Of a stretch of 64,000 nt of DNA, positions 36,145-45,801 are shown one piece after another (position 1 is the stretch's first letter; every line of letters starts with the position of its first letter). Made by a program: the position numbers and the translations under genes. The notes beneath the pieces were generated by a model. That model worked only from the letters and a program-made list of their open reading frames with translations, was not told the DNA's origin and ran no database searches. The stretch comes from Falsiroseomonas tokyonensis (GTDB taxonomy: Bacteria; Pseudomonadota; Alphaproteobacteria; Acetobacterales; Acetobacteraceae): the NCBI RefSeq assembly GCF_019024325.1, contig NZ_JAFNJS010000004.1, positions 372,001 to 436,000 on the forward strand, written 5' to 3'.

Positions 36145-37557
36145 ATGGCCCGCCCCCTGATCGGCCGTACCGTCCGGCGCCTGCGCCAGGAACAGCGCCT
36201 GACGCAGCAGGCGCTGGCGGTGCGCCTCGGCATCTCCGCCAGCTACCTGAACCTGATCGAGCACGACCAGCGCCCGGTCACCGCCAGCCTGCTGATCAAG
36301 CTCGGCCAGGTGCTGACGGTCGACCTGGCCGCGCTGTCCGGCACCGACGAGCGCCAGGCGGAGGCCGGGCTGCGGGAGGTGCTGTCAGACCCGCTGCTGG
36401 GGCTGGAGGAGGTGCCGGAGGCGGAGATCGCGACGCTGGCCGGCAGCGCGCCGCAGGCCGCCCGCGCGATGCTCGCGCTGTACCGCGCCTGGCGTGTGGC
36501 GCGGGAGGATGCCTCCGGCATCGCCCTGCCCTCCGGCCGCCGCCTGCTGCTGCCGAATGAGGAGGCGCGCGACTTCTTCCACGACCGCGCCAACCATTTT
36601 GCCGAATTGGAGCAGGTGGCGGAGGCGATCGGCGGCGAATTGCGCGCGACACCCGCGGAGATGAACCATGCCGTGGCGGAACGGCTGCGCCGCACCCATG
36701 GCGTCACCGTCTCCGTCGGCCGGCTGGATGGCGCACTGCGGCGCTACGATCCGGCGCTGCGGCGGCTCGATCTTTCCGAATCCCTGCCGCGCGAAAGCCG
36801 CGGCTTCCAGATGGCCTTCCAGCTGATGCTGCTGGAGGCGCGGGAGGCGGTGGAGGCCGTGATCGCGCCCGCCGAACTCTCGACCGCGGAGGCCAGGGCA
36901 TTGGTGCGGATCGGCCTGCTGAACTATGCAGCGGCCGCGCTGCTGATGCCCTATGGCGCCTTCCTCTCCGCCGCCAGCGCCCTGCGGCATGAGGTGGAGG
37001 CGCTGGCGGCGCGCTTCGGCGTGTCCTTCGAACAGGCGGCGCATCGGCTTTCCACGCTGCAGCGCCCAGGGGACAACGGATCCGCGCGCGGCGTGCCGTT
37101 CTTCTTCCTGCGCGTCGATCCGGCGGGGAATGTCGACAAGCGCTTTTCCGCCGCCGGCTTTCCCTTCGCCCGCTTCGGCGGGTCCTGCCCGAAATGGATC
37201 GTCCACCAGGCCTTCGCCACCCCCGCCGTCACCCGCGTGCAGGTGGCGCAACTGCCGGATGGCGCGGCCTTCCTCTGCTTCGCCCGCGCCATCGTCGCAC
37301 CCACCACGCATTGGGGCGAACCGGCGCCGATGCATGTGGTGGCGATGGGCTGTGACCTCTCCCGCGCGGCGGAGGTGGTCTATGCGGATGGGCTGGACCT
37401 GCGGCGGGCGGCGGTGGGCATCGGCCTGTCCTGCCGGCTCTGCGACCGCGCCGATTGCCGCAGCCGCGCCTTCCCGCCGCTGGAGCACCGGCTGAACCTG
37501 GACCCCAATGAGGACGGCGCCAGCCCCTGGCGCTTTGACCCGGCCCGGCGCGTTTAG
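36145..37557 (+). CDS. RamB/ScfR-type XRE regulator, likely controlling aceA
   Basis: This 470-residue DNA-binding protein has an N-terminal Cro/CI-type helix-turn-helix (LTQQALAVRLGISASYLNLIEHDQRP), an IrrE/ImmA-like middle region (~150-300) and a C-terminal domain with cysteines CRLCDRADC (DUF2083-like). The combination marks short-chain fatty-acid/glyoxylate regulators (RamB, ScfR). The middle domain shows FQMAFQLMLLE where a peptidase HExxH would be, so it is probably a ligand-sensing, non-proteolytic version. It is divergent from aceA across a 153-bp gap, supporting control of the glyoxylate shunt. The ATG at 36145 starts the HTH; TTG 36136 is an alternative. Confidence 0.88.
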   Translation: MARPLIGRTVRRLRQEQRLTQQALAVRLGISASYLNLIEHDQRPVTASLLIKLGQVLTVDLAALSGTDERQAEAGLREVLSDPLLGLEEVPEAEIATLAGSAPQAARAMLALYRAWRVAREDASGIALPSGRRLLLPNEEARDFFHDRANHFAELEQVAEAIGGELRATPAEMNHAVAERLRRTHGVTVSVGRLDGALRRYDPALRRLDLSESLPRESRGFQMAFQLMLLEAREAVEAVIAPAELSTAEARALVRIGLLNYAAAALLMPYGAFLSAASALRHEVEALAARFGVSFEQAAHRLSTLQRPGDNGSARGVPFFFLRVDPAGNVDKRFSAAGFPFARFGGSCPKWIVHQAFATPAVTRVQVAQLPDGAAFLCFARAIVAPTTHWGEPAPMHVVAMGCDLSRAAEVVYADGLDLRRAAVGIGLSCRLCDRADCRSRAFPPLEHRLNLDPNEDGASPWRFDPARRV

Positions 37558-37633
37558 CCGCGCCTTAACCCCCAGCCGGTATCTCCTTCCCAAGCGCCGC
37601 CCATGACGGGCGCGCGGTGATGCATGGGGATCC

Positions 37634-38728
37634 ATGGCGAAGGGCGGCAAGAACGGCGCGACGATCGTCATCAAGCGCATCGAGGAAGGCGGGCACGGGC
37701 ACCATGGCGGCGCCTGGAAGGTGGCCTATGCCGATTTCGTCACGGCGATGATGGCCTTCTTCCTGCTGATGTGGCTGCTGAATGCGACCACGGAGGAGCA
37801 GCGCCGGGGCCTCGCCGACTATTTCGCGCCGACCAATGTGATGGGCCAGGGCCAGACCGGCACGGGCCAGCCCTTCGGCGGCCGCACGCCCAATGAATCC
37901 GCCCAGATGACCCAGAATGCCGGCGCCATCCGCCTGCAGCGCGGCCCGCTGCCGGTGCTGGAGGATGTGGAGGTGGAGGAGGACGTGCCCACCGTCGCCC
38001 GCCCCGTCCCGATGCGGGAGGGGCCGGAGGGCGAGGATGAGGAGGCCAATCCGCGCCGCACGCGCCAGGCCCGCGCCGACCTGCCGCCCGGCGACAGCGA
38101 TCCGCAGGAACAGGCCCGCCAGGCGCGGCTGGAGGCGCAGCTGCAGGCCGAGGGCCAGGAGGCCGAGGCACGCGCTTTGTCCGATGCCGCGCTGCGCGCC
38201 GAGCATGAGCGCCGCGAGCGCGCCGAATTCGAGAAGGCGGCGGAGGAGATCCGCGCCGCGATCGCGATGGACCCGGCGCTGGCGGAACTCGCCAAGCAGA
38301 TGCTGGTGGAACAGGTGCCGGAAGGCCTGCGCATCCAGCTGGTGGACAATGAGGGCCTGCCGATGTTCGCCCTCGGCGGCGCCGCGCCGAGCGACCGTGC
38401 GCGGCAGCTGCTGGCGCGCATCACCCAGGTGATCACCCGCCTGCCCAATCGCATCGCCATCGCGGGCCATACCGATGCCACGCCCTTCCGCGGCGGCGGC
38501 GACCGCTCCAACTGGGACCTTTCGGCGGAGCGCGCCAATGTCACGCGCCGGCTGCTGACGGAGGCCGGCCTGCCGGAGGCGCGCATCCGCAGCGTCACCG
38601 GCAATGCGGCGCGCGACCCGCTGCTGCCGGAAACACCCAATGCCGCGGCCAATCGCCGCGTCTCCATCACGCTGCTGCGCGACGACCCCCCGACCACGCC
38701 GCGCCCACCGAGGACCCCCGCCCCATGA
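37634..38728 (+). CDS. motB: Flagellar motor stator protein MotB
   Basis: This 364-residue protein anchors the stator to peptidoglycan. A single membrane helix (~32-50, YADFVTAMMAFFLLMWLLNA) carries the proton-conducting aspartate Asp34. A long charged linker follows (~70-235, rich in Arg, Glu, Gln), then an OmpA-like peptidoglycan-binding domain (~240-355) with AGHTDATPF, NWDLSAERAN and NRRVSI. The linker is longer than in enteric MotB. It overlaps motA by 4 bp, and here motB precedes motA, the reverse of the common order. No other flagellar gene is adjacent. Confidence 0.94.
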   Translation: MAKGGKNGATIVIKRIEEGGHGHHGGAWKVAYADFVTAMMAFFLLMWLLNATTEEQRRGLADYFAPTNVMGQGQTGTGQPFGGRTPNESAQMTQNAGAIRLQRGPLPVLEDVEVEEDVPTVARPVPMREGPEGEDEEANPRRTRQARADLPPGDSDPQEQARQARLEAQLQAEGQEAEARALSDAALRAEHERRERAEFEKAAEEIRAAIAMDPALAELAKQMLVEQVPEGLRIQLVDNEGLPMFALGGAAPSDRARQLLARITQVITRLPNRIAIAGHTDATPFRGGGDRSNWDLSAERANVTRRLLTEAGLPEARIRSVTGNAARDPLLPETPNAAANRRVSITLLRDDPPTTPRPPRTPAP

Positions 38729-39591
38729 CGACGATCGGCGGCCTGGTCTTCCTGCTGGCCATGGTCTTCGGCGGCTATGTGATCGCCGGCGGCAAGTTCG
38801 GCATCATCCTGAAGTCGCTGCCCTATGAGATGATGATGATCGGCGGCGCTGCCATCGGCGCGCTCGTCATGGGCAACAGCATGCATGGCGTGAAGCACAC
38901 GCTGGGCGGCTTCGGAAAGATCATCAAGGGCGAGCGCTTCCACAAGCACGAATATGTCGACCTGCTGTCGCTGCTCTACTGGCTGGTCCGCCTGGCGCAG
39001 ACCAAGGGCGCCATGGCGCTGGAGGCGCATATCGAGAAGCCTTCCGAAAGCCCGGCCTTCCAGAAGTTCCCCAAGATCATGGCGGACAAGGTCGCGCTGG
39101 CGATGATCTGCGACTACCTCCGCATGGTCGGCATGAATGCCGACGACCCGCACCAGATCGAGGACATCATGTCCAAGGAGCTGAAGAAGGTGCGGGAGGA
39201 GGAGCTGCACGTCGCGCACGTCTTCCAGAACACCGCGGATGCGCTGCCCGCGCTCGGCATCGTCGCGGCCGTGCTCGGCGTCATCAAGACCATGGCGGCG
39301 ATCGACAGCCCGCCCGCCGTGCTCGGCGGCATGATCGGCGGCGCGCTGGTGGGCACCTTCCTCGGCATCCTGCTGGCCTATGGCGTGATGGGCCCGATGG
39401 CGACGCGGTTGAACGGCGTGATCGAGGAGGATTGCAAGTACTACGAGGTGATCCGCGCCGTGCTGGTCGCGCATCTGCACGGCAATGCGCCGCAGGTGGC
39501 GGTGGAGGCCGGCCGCAAGACCGCGCCGACCCATTCCATGCCGAGCTTCGCCGAGCTGGAGGAGGCGCTGCAGAACCTCACCATCGGCTGA
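38725..39591 (+). CDS. motA: Flagellar motor stator protein MotA
   Basis: This 288-residue inner-membrane stator subunit has four helices, with TM1-2 near the N-terminus (GGLVFLLAMVFGGYVIAGG, then MMIGGAAIGALVMGNS), the large cytoplasmic loop with charged residues that contact the rotor (FHKHEYVDLLSLLYWLVRLAQ), and TM3-4 (ALGIVAAVLGVIKTMAAI; GGALVGTFLGILLAYGVMGP). It pairs with MotB to drive proton-powered flagellar rotation. ATG 38725 overlaps the motB stop. The length and E-E-D-C-K motif after TM4 fit alphaproteobacterial MotA. Confidence 0.95.
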   Translation: MTTIGGLVFLLAMVFGGYVIAGGKFGIILKSLPYEMMMIGGAAIGALVMGNSMHGVKHTLGGFGKIIKGERFHKHEYVDLLSLLYWLVRLAQTKGAMALEAHIEKPSESPAFQKFPKIMADKVALAMICDYLRMVGMNADDPHQIEDIMSKELKKVREEELHVAHVFQNTADALPALGIVAAVLGVIKTMAAIDSPPAVLGGMIGGALVGTFLGILLAYGVMGPMATRLNGVIEEDCKYYEVIRAVLVAHLHGNAPQVAVEAGRKTAPTHSMPSFAELEEALQNLTIG

Positions 39592-39632
39592 CCCAGGCAG
39601 CGCCTCAGCCCCGCGGCGCCCCGTGCCGCGCC

Positions 39633-41657
39633 TCACCCCGGATTCGCCACCAGCTTCGCCACCCTTCGCAGCAGTTCCGCGCGCAGGAAGGGCTTGCGCA
39701 GGATCTCGATATGCGGCGGCAGGTCGCCCAGCGTCCCCAGCCCCGGATAGCCCGTCACCACCAGCACTGGCAGCTCCGGCCGCAGCTCCGTCACCTGCAG
39801 CAGAAGGTCCACGCCGGACAGGCCGGGCATGGCGTAGTCCGTCACCACGCAATCCAGCCGGGCGCCTTCGCGCACCAGGCGCAGCGCCTCGTCGCCATTG
39901 CTCGCCCGCGTCACCTGGTAGCCGGCGCCGGAGAGGAAGGCCCCCAGCGTCTGCAGCACCGCCGGCGCGTCATCCACCAGCAGCACGCGGCCGCGGCCGG
40001 ACGGCTGCGCCCCGCCCTTCACCTGCGCCGGCTCCTCCGCCCGTCCCGGCGCGATGCGCGGCAGCAGCACCTCCACCCGCGTGCCATGGCCGGGGGTGGA
40101 GGCGATGCGCACATCGCCGCCCGATTGCCGCGCATAGCCCAGCACCATGGGCAGGCCGAGGCCGGATCCCTCTCCCACATTCTTCGTCGTGAAGAAGGGC
40201 TCGAAGATCTTGTCGAGGATATCCTCGCCGATCCCGGCGCCGGTATCCTCCACCGCCAGCACGGCATAGTCGCCCGGCTGCAGCGTCTCCGTCGCATCCT
40301 CCAGCGCGATGCGCGTGCCAAAGGCGCGGATCGTCAGGCTGCCGCCGCGCGGCATGGCGTCCCGCGCATTGATCGCCAGGTTCAGGATGCAGGCCTCGAG
40401 CTGCGCCGGGTCGGCGAAGGCATGCAGCCCGCCGGCCTCCTCCGCCGCGAGGATGCGGATATTGGGGCCCAGCGTGCGTTCCAGCATCGCCACCGTCTTG
40501 CGCAGCAGGGCGGCGATCTCGATGTGACTCGGCCGCAGCACCTGCTTGCGGGAGAAGGCGAGCAGGTGATGCGTCAGCCGCGCCCCGCGCAGCGCGGCGT
40601 CGATCGAGCCGGAGACCAGCTCGTCCGCGACCGGGTCGTCGCTGACGCGGTCCTGCAGCAGTTCCAGGCTGCCCATCATGGATTGCAGCAGGTTGTTGAA
40701 GTCGTGCGCGACGCCGGCGGTCAGCCGGCCAACCGCCTCCATCTTCTGCGCCTGGCGCAGCAGCGCCTCCAGCTGCACGCGGGCCGAGAGGTCGAGGATG
40801 GCGGACAGCACCATCGGCCCGTCCTCGGTCTCGATCGGGTTCAGGCCGATCTCCACCGGGAATTCGCTGCCATCCTTGCGCAGGCCGTGCAGGTCCCGCC
40901 CCGCCCCCATCGGCCGCGACTTCGGCTTGGCCAGGAAGGCCTGGCGCAGCTTCGGGTGCTGCGCCCGGAAGGCGGCCGGCACCAGCATGTCCACCGGCTG
41001 GCCCAGCATTTCCTCCCGCCGATAGCCGAAGACCCGCTCCGCCTGGGCATTCACCATCTCGATCTGGCCGGCGGCATTGACCATGACCATGGCATTCGGC
41101 GCGGCCTCTACCACCTGGCGGAAGCGCTCCTCCCCGGCGCCGCGGCTGGCGCGGCGCAGCAAATCCAGCTCGGCCAGGCGGCGCGCGACCTCCGCCTGCG
41201 CCGCCTGCAACTCCTGCCGCAGCTGCTCGCGCTCCGTCAGGTCCTGCAGCAGCAGCAGGAAGCCGGGGCCGGCCGCGCCCTCCGGCACCGCGGTCAGCAC
41301 GCTGGCGGCGAGGAAGCAGCTGCCGTCGTGGCGCCGGCGGGGCGCCTGCACCGCGCAGCAGCCCTCGCGGCGGGCCGCCTCCAGCTCCTGCCCCGGCAGG
41401 TCCTCGGCCAGCGCCTCGGGCGGGTAGAGCAGCTGGATGTGGCGGCCGAGCACCGCCTCCGGCGCATGGCCCAGCATGCGGGCCGCATTGGCGCACCAGT
41501 GCCGGATCCTGCCCTCGGGCGAAAGCGGGATGATGGCGCAATCCGCCGGCGCCCCTTTCCCCTCCGCAGCCCCGCGGGTGCCACCTTCCGGCGCATCCCC
41601 CCAAGGTCCGGCACCGGGGTCCGGCCGCGGACGCGGCAGCGAATCTGGCGAAGCCAT
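39633..41657 (-). CDS. Hybrid histidine kinase (PAS-PAS-HisKA-HATPase-REC)
   Basis: This 674-residue soluble sensor kinase has two PAS domains (~40-145 and ~178-295) linked by a coiled coil, a HisKA domain with phosphoacceptor His318 in [10 protein letters not shown], an ATPase domain with N-box INARDAM, G1 DTGAGI, F-box FFTTK and G2 GSGLGL, and a C-terminal receiver (~556-672) with LLVDDAP and phosphorylatable Asp607 in VVTDYAMPG. No membrane segments are present, so it senses a cytoplasmic signal. The HDFNN variety belongs to the group common in alphaproteobacteria. It converges with motA and no cognate regulator is adjacent. Confidence 0.92.
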   Translation of the reverse strand: MASPDSLPRPRPDPGAGPWGDAPEGGTRGAAEGKGAPADCAIIPLSPEGRIRHWCANAARMLGHAPEAVLGRHIQLLYPPEALAEDLPGQELEAARREGCCAVQAPRRRHDGSCFLAASVLTAVPEGAAGPGFLLLLQDLTEREQLRQELQAAQAEVARRLAELDLLRRASRGAGEERFRQVVEAAPNAMVMVNAAGQIEMVNAQAERVFGYRREEMLGQPVDMLVPAAFRAQHPKLRQAFLAKPKSRPMGAGRDLHGLRKDGSEFPVEIGLNPIETEDGPMVLSAILDLSARVQLEALLRQAQKMEAVGRLTAGVAHDFNNLLQSMMGSLELLQDRVSDDPVADELVSGSIDAALRGARLTHHLLAFSRKQVLRPSHIEIAALLRKTVAMLERTLGPNIRILAAEEAGGLHAFADPAQLEACILNLAINARDAMPRGGSLTIRAFGTRIALEDATETLQPGDYAVLAVEDTGAGIGEDILDKIFEPFFTTKNVGEGSGLGLPMVLGYARQSGGDVRIASTPGHGTRVEVLLPRIAPGRAEEPAQVKGGAQPSGRGRVLLVDDAPAVLQTLGAFLSGAGYQVTRASNGDEALRLVREGARLDCVVTDYAMPGLSGVDLLLQVTELRPELPVLVVTGYPGLGTLGDLPPHIEILRKPFLRAELLRRVAKLVANPG

Positions 41658-41731
41658 GTCCCGAAGACCTCCCCTTGGTCCAGGTTTTTGGTCTCAAGTC
41701 GCAACGAAACCGGGCGCGGGGGGATGCTATC

Positions 41732-41754
41732 AGCCCTCCTGGAGTGGAAGGGCT
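41732..41754 (-). terminator. Short hairpin AGCCCT/AGGGCT
   Basis: AGCCCT (41732-41737) and AGGGCT (41749-41754) form a 6-bp stem just beyond the stop of the DUF6522-like gene on the minus strand. It is a weak terminator candidate. The rest of 41658-41763 is the upstream region of the kinase with no clear promoter. Confidence 0.3.
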
Positions 41755-41763
41755 AACATATTC

Positions 41764-42030
41764 TCAGCTGGCGTCGAGAACCCGCCCGGTCGCGGCCTCC
41801 ACCAGCAGCTGGCGCTGCCGCGCGCGGCGCCGCAGGGTCAGGCGCAGCCGGCCGGCATCCTCGCCCTCCCCGCGCTCCACCACCGAATAGACATGCCCCG
41901 CCCGCAGATCGGCCAGGAAGGCGTCCAGCGCCACGCCCAGCAGCGCCGCCGCCTGCGGCGCGGTCAGCGCCACGTCGCCGGCGGCGTCGATCTCCACCTG
42001 CCGCGGCAGGTCCTCGGGCCAGGGGTCCAT
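41764..42030 (-). CDS. DUF6522-like small protein
   Basis: This 88-residue soluble protein has a short beta/alpha pattern: VEIDAAGDVALTAPQAAALLG (helix-turn-like), AFLADLRAGHVYSVVERGEGEDAGRLRLTLRRRARQR as strands, and a VEAATGRVLDAS end (patterns). It resembles small DUF6522 proteins of alphaproteobacteria, of unknown role. It is divergent from the thioesterase gene and upstream of the hybrid kinase on the same strand. The assignment rests on memory of the pattern. Confidence 0.55.
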   Translation of the reverse strand: MDPWPEDLPRQVEIDAAGDVALTAPQAAALLGVALDAFLADLRAGHVYSVVERGEGEDAGRLRLTLRRRARQRQLLVEAATGRVLDAS

Positions 42031-42116
42031 CGCAGCCTCCTTGTCGATTCAGCCCGGGGCAGATGCAGCCCGGGTGGGACGGTTGACCGAAGGGCGCGGG
42101 GACGGCATCGGGGGGC

Positions 42117-42587
42117 ATGACCCAGACCCCCACCGCCCCGCCCGCCACGCCCGACCTCGACCTCGATCCGGAGGGCGCAGCCTATCACAGGCTGCTCGGC
42201 CTCACCCTGGTGCACTGGGAGGAAGGGCTGGCGCGGCTGGCCTGCCAGGCCGGCGATGCGCATCGCAACCGCTCCGGCATCATCCATGGCGGGCTGATCC
42301 TGTCGATGATCGACCAGGCGGCCGGCTATGCCGGGCTGTGGTGCAGCGTGCCGGGGAATGTCCGCAAGGCGGTGACGCTGGACCTCGATTGCCGCTTCAC
42401 CGGCCAGGTGCGCGGCGGCCGTCTGGTCGCGGAGGGCAAGGTCGCGCAGCGCGGCCGCAACATCTTCTTCTGCCGGACGGAGGTCTTCGACGAGGCCGGG
42501 CAGATGGTGGCCTTCGGCGCCTCCACCCATCGCTGGCGCGCGGGCAGCGAGACGCATGAGGGTCAGCCGGCCTCCGCCAGGGACTGA
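42117..42587 (+). CDS. PaaI-type hotdog thioesterase
   Basis: This 156-residue protein is a hotdog-fold thioesterase. It contains RSGIIHGGLILSMIDQAAGYAGL, the HGG helix-start signature with a downstream acidic catalytic residue (Asp), followed by strands TLDLDCRFTGQV and AEGKVAQRGRNIFFCRTEV (patterns). It likely hydrolyses an acyl-CoA. A 40-residue proline-rich leader precedes the fold. Its last 25 bp overlap the 3' end of the convergent hypothetical gene. Confidence 0.85.
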   Translation: MTQTPTAPPATPDLDLDPEGAAYHRLLGLTLVHWEEGLARLACQAGDAHRNRSGIIHGGLILSMIDQAAGYAGLWCSVPGNVRKAVTLDLDCRFTGQVRGGRLVAEGKVAQRGRNIFFCRTEVFDEAGQMVAFGASTHRWRAGSETHEGQPASARD

Positions 42588-43552
42588 GCGCCGGAGACGG
42601 CGCGGCGCGCGCGCAGCAGCGTATCCCATTCGCCGCGCGCCCCGGGCCAGCCCGCGGCTTCCAGCGGCGGCACCGGCAGCAGGCCCACCAGCTCCGCCAG
42701 CACCGCGCCGCGCCCGGCCGGCTGCGCCGCGTCCCAGAGCGCGGTGACCCGCGGCCAGCCATCCAGCAGCCAATCGGCGCGCGAGGCCAGGTCCGCCAGC
42801 ATCGGCAGCACGTCCACGCGGCGCAGCTCGCCGGTCGCCAGCCGCCCGGGCAGGTCCTCCACCGCCTGCCACAGCATCCGCAGGCAGGCCTCGGCCACCG
42901 GCAGCGTCATCCGCGCGGCGCCGAGGGTGATGGCCGCGGCGCGGCGTTCCGCCAGGCTCGGCGCCAGCTGCGCGAAGGCGGCCAGGCTGCGGCCCAGCGC
43001 ATCCAGCGCGACCAGGACCCGCGGGATGGTCGCGCCCTGCTGCGGTCTCAGGGCCGGTCCCATGCCGGTCTGGGCCAGGATCGCGACCATGGGCACGAGC
43101 AGCTCCGCCGCCTCCGGCTCCAGCGCCTCGAAATGCGCGGACAGCGCCTCCCGCACCGCCTCGCGCACCTGGTCCTGCTGGCGCAGCGCGGCGAAGGCGG
43201 CGGCCTGGGCGCTGCGCCCGGCATAGCCGAGGCGCGCCACCTCCCGCGCCGTGGCGCGCATCAGGGCCGGCGTCGGCCGGCCCTGCGCCGCCACCCGGTC
43301 CCAGAGCTGCCGGTCATGCAGGGTGGGGGCGCAGAGGCGCAGGCAGTCCTCCCAGCGCAGCACCCGCATCCCGCGCCCGTCGCGCGCCGGCAGCAGCAGC
43401 TCCGCCTGGCCGCCGGCGCCGCGGCGCAGGCGGGCACCGCGCAGCTGCGGCGCGGTGAAGGGCACGGCGCAGCCGCGCTCGGCGAAGCTCGCCGGGCGTT
43501 CCGCCAGGGCAGCCTCGGCATCCTCGGGAAGATCGGCGAATGTTTGGGGCAT
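42563..43552 (-). CDS. Hypothetical helical protein downstream of the GH8 gene
   Basis: This 329-residue soluble protein has no recognised domain. The N-terminus has a few strands (AVPFTAPQLRGARLRRG, QAELLLPARD), and the rest is alpha-helical, Ala/Leu/Arg-rich and probably a superhelical or all-helical domain. The ATG at 43552 (MPQTFADL) is my choice because upstream sequence overlaps the broken endoglucanase gene. It lies 79 bp downstream of that gene on the same strand and may belong with it. The 3' end overlaps the thioesterase end by 25 bp. Confidence 0.6.
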   Translation of the reverse strand: MPQTFADLPEDAEAALAERPASFAERGCAVPFTAPQLRGARLRRGAGGQAELLLPARDGRGMRVLRWEDCLRLCAPTLHDRQLWDRVAAQGRPTPALMRATAREVARLGYAGRSAQAAAFAALRQQDQVREAVREALSAHFEALEPEAAELLVPMVAILAQTGMGPALRPQQGATIPRVLVALDALGRSLAAFAQLAPSLAERRAAAITLGAARMTLPVAEACLRMLWQAVEDLPGRLATGELRRVDVLPMLADLASRADWLLDGWPRVTALWDAAQPAGRGAVLAELVGLLPVPPLEAAGWPGARGEWDTLLRARRAVSGAQSLAEAG

Positions 43553-43631
43553 CCAGGCGGCCAGCTTGCCCGCCGGGGCTGAACAAAGTCTTCCTCCCGC
43601 GGCGAATTCGTCACGGGGCCGCGCCGAAATC

Positions 43632-44877
43632 TCAGTTGCCGCGCTGGCCCTGGCGCAGCCGCAGCCGCGGTTCCTCGGACATGTCGAGCCCACGCTCGTG
43701 CCAGGCATAATGCGACATCAGCACCAGCTTGGCGGCGTAGTAGTCGGTTGCATCGGCGACGCGGGGCAGCGACTCGTGCCGCCCCCAGCCGACCTGCGCC
43801 GCCAGGGTCAGCTGTGCCACGGCGCGGATGCCGGCGGTGGCGGCATAGGGGGCGGTGGCGCCGGTGGTCAGGTCCACCCAGGCGGGCATGCTGCGCCAGC
43901 GCGGATCGCCCCAGAATTCGGCGCAGGCGCGCAGCACCGGCTCTTGCAGATGGCCGCCCCAGATCAGGTGCAGCGGCACCCGGACCGCATCCCAGGAAAA
44001 GCGCGGCGGCCAGGGCGAAGCGGGCACCGGGCTGCGCGCGTCCATCGGCACGCGCAGCCAATCGGGCGGCAGGCCCCAGCGGCCGAAGCGCGCCTCCCGC
44101 GCCAATTGCAGGCCACCCTCCCGCAGCGCCTGCCAGGCCGGATCGGGGAAGGCCTCGCCGATCATCCGCAGCGCGCCATAGACCCAGTAGGACAGGTTCA
44201 CCACCAGATGGTCCGCATGCACGAAGCCATGTGCCCCCGGCAGCAGCAGGCGGTGGCCCTGCCCCCCGGGGCCTGGTACAGAGACGTAGCACGTCCCGCG
44301 TGATGGTTTGGGCCAGCGCCCGGTGCGCCGGGTCGCCCCAGCGTTGATGCGCCAGCAGCAGGCCCCAGGCGATCAGCAGGTCGCCATCCGTCGCATTGTT
44401 CGGGTCGTCGACGGGAATCGCGGCGCCGGGCGTGTAGCGCCAGGCATGCAGCGCATCCCCGGGCCGGCGCAGCGTGCCGCGGGTCCAGGCCAGGATGCGG
44501 TCGAAGCTGGCGCGGTCCTCGTGCCGCACCGCGAAGATCAGCCCGGTGCCCTGGCCCTCGCTGTGGGAGATGCCGCGGTTGCCGGAATCGAGGATCCGGC
44601 CGCTCGGATCCAGCCAGCGGCTGCGGAAGCTGGCCCAGTCGGCCTGGTCGCGTTCCGCCATCTGCCGCGCCAGGCTGGCACCGGCCTGCCCGGCCGTGGG
44701 TGTGGCGCCCGGCAGGTCGCGCAGGTCCGTCAGGCCGCGGGCGGATGGCAGACCCCGCGGCGCGGCCTGCGCCACGACCGCGCCAGCGAGGGCGAAGGCG
44801 AAGGCGGCACGGCCCAGGCCGCGCCGCCCGAGGCAGGGGGAAGCGACAGTGCGGGCCGTGAAGTCGGGACGGACCAT
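43632..44877 (-). pseudogene. GH8 endoglucanase (BcsZ-like) with a +1 frameshift
   Basis: Two minus-strand frames add up to one family 8 glycosidase, which hydrolyses beta-1,4-glucan. The first part (44877 to ~44280) has a signal-like N-terminus, catalytic-acid Glu107 in SHSEGQGTG and NATDGDLLIAWGLLLAH. The second part (~44280 to 43632) continues in another frame with GHRLLLPGAHGF, VVNLSYWVYGALRM, PDWLRVP and RFSWDAVRVPLHLIWGG. The frames join smoothly as VLRL-VPGPGGQGHRLLLPG if one extra base near 44278-44283 is removed. The sequence otherwise looks intact, so this is a recent mutation, a sequencing error, or less likely a recoding event. No cellulose synthase genes are adjacent. Confidence 0.8.
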
Positions 44878-45125
44878 CGCGAAACCCCGGCAGCAGGACA
44901 GAGGCCGCCACCCTGGCGCGAATGACCACCCCTCTCAAGGAACCCCCGCGGGCGGCGTACAATTCCTGACACAACCGAGAAGCGCCCTCCTGCCGGGCGC
45001 GCAGAAGGCGCACTGAGGCCGGCGCCAGGGCGAAGCAGGTCCGCGACGCCTTCCCATTTTTGAACGATTCCGCAATGATATGAACTGGATCATCCTGCGG
45101 CGCGATCACCGCGCCGGGCCCTCCG

Positions 45126-45794
45126 ATGACCCACTGCGAAACACGCCGCCCGCCTTGTCCTGCCCTGCCCCGCCTTCGCGCATCCGGGCTTCGACCGCGC
45201 CTGTCGCCCCGCCGCCGGCCCGGGCTGACGATGCTGCTTTGCGCCGGCCTGGCCGGGCCACTTCCTGCCCAGCTGGAATGCGCGGAGCTGCCGCTGCCGC
45301 CGCAGGCGGTGGGCCAGGTGCTCGAGGCCCATCCGGAGCTGCAACGGCTGCCCAGCCTGCCCCTGGCCGGCGGCCTGACCCTGCATCTGCTGGTGCCGGA
45401 CGGCGATGACTGCAGCCCGCAGGCGGCCTGGCTGCTCTGCCCCGGCCTGCGCCTGGCCGGCGAGGGTGATGGCGCCGAGGCGCCGCTGCGCGCCGCCTGG
45501 CTCACCCTGATGCCGCCGGCCCCCCTGCCGCTCGCCCCGCTGCGCGCGGAGGCCATCGCCCGGCACGGCGCGCCGGAGCGCGAGGCCGCCGAGCGCGACA
45601 TGATGCGCGGCTTTGACATGCCGCAGCACCGCATGCTGTGGCGACTGGCCGACCAGGCGCCGGCGCTGCGGCTGGAGGCGGTCTTCGTGCTGGAGGATGC
45701 GCCCGACGATCCCGCGGCGCCGCGCGTGCTGCGGATCGGCTGGTCCGCGACGCCCGATCCTTCGCCGCCGGAGCACCAGCCCCGCAGCGAGTGA
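45126..45794 (+). CDS. Hypothetical protein, possibly exported
   Basis: This 222-residue frame is unrecognised. The internal segment MLLCAGLAGPLPAQLECAELPLPP looks like a signal peptide, so the true start may be ATG 45231 rather than 45126, giving ~187 residues. The rest is a mixed strand/helix pattern with two cysteines in LLVPDGDDCSPQ and LLCPG. It is flanked by the divergent GH8 gene, 248 bp away, and by a convergent sugar kinase 7 bp away. The 44878-45125 gap has no clear features beyond one GATTC (GANTC) near 45065. Confidence 0.5.
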   Translation: MTHCETRRPPCPALPRLRASGLRPRLSPRRRPGLTMLLCAGLAGPLPAQLECAELPLPPQAVGQVLEAHPELQRLPSLPLAGGLTLHLLVPDGDDCSPQAAWLLCPGLRLAGEGDGAEAPLRAAWLTLMPPAPLPLAPLRAEAIARHGAPEREAAERDMMRGFDMPQHRMLWRLADQAPALRLEAVFVLEDAPDDPAAPRVLRIGWSATPDPSPPEHQPRSE

Positions 45795-45801
45795 CCGCGC
45801 C

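Noticed and set aside
37558..37633. TTAACC upstream of motB as a CtrA site
   Set aside because: Only six of eight bases of TTAACCAT match, so it is not reported as a site.
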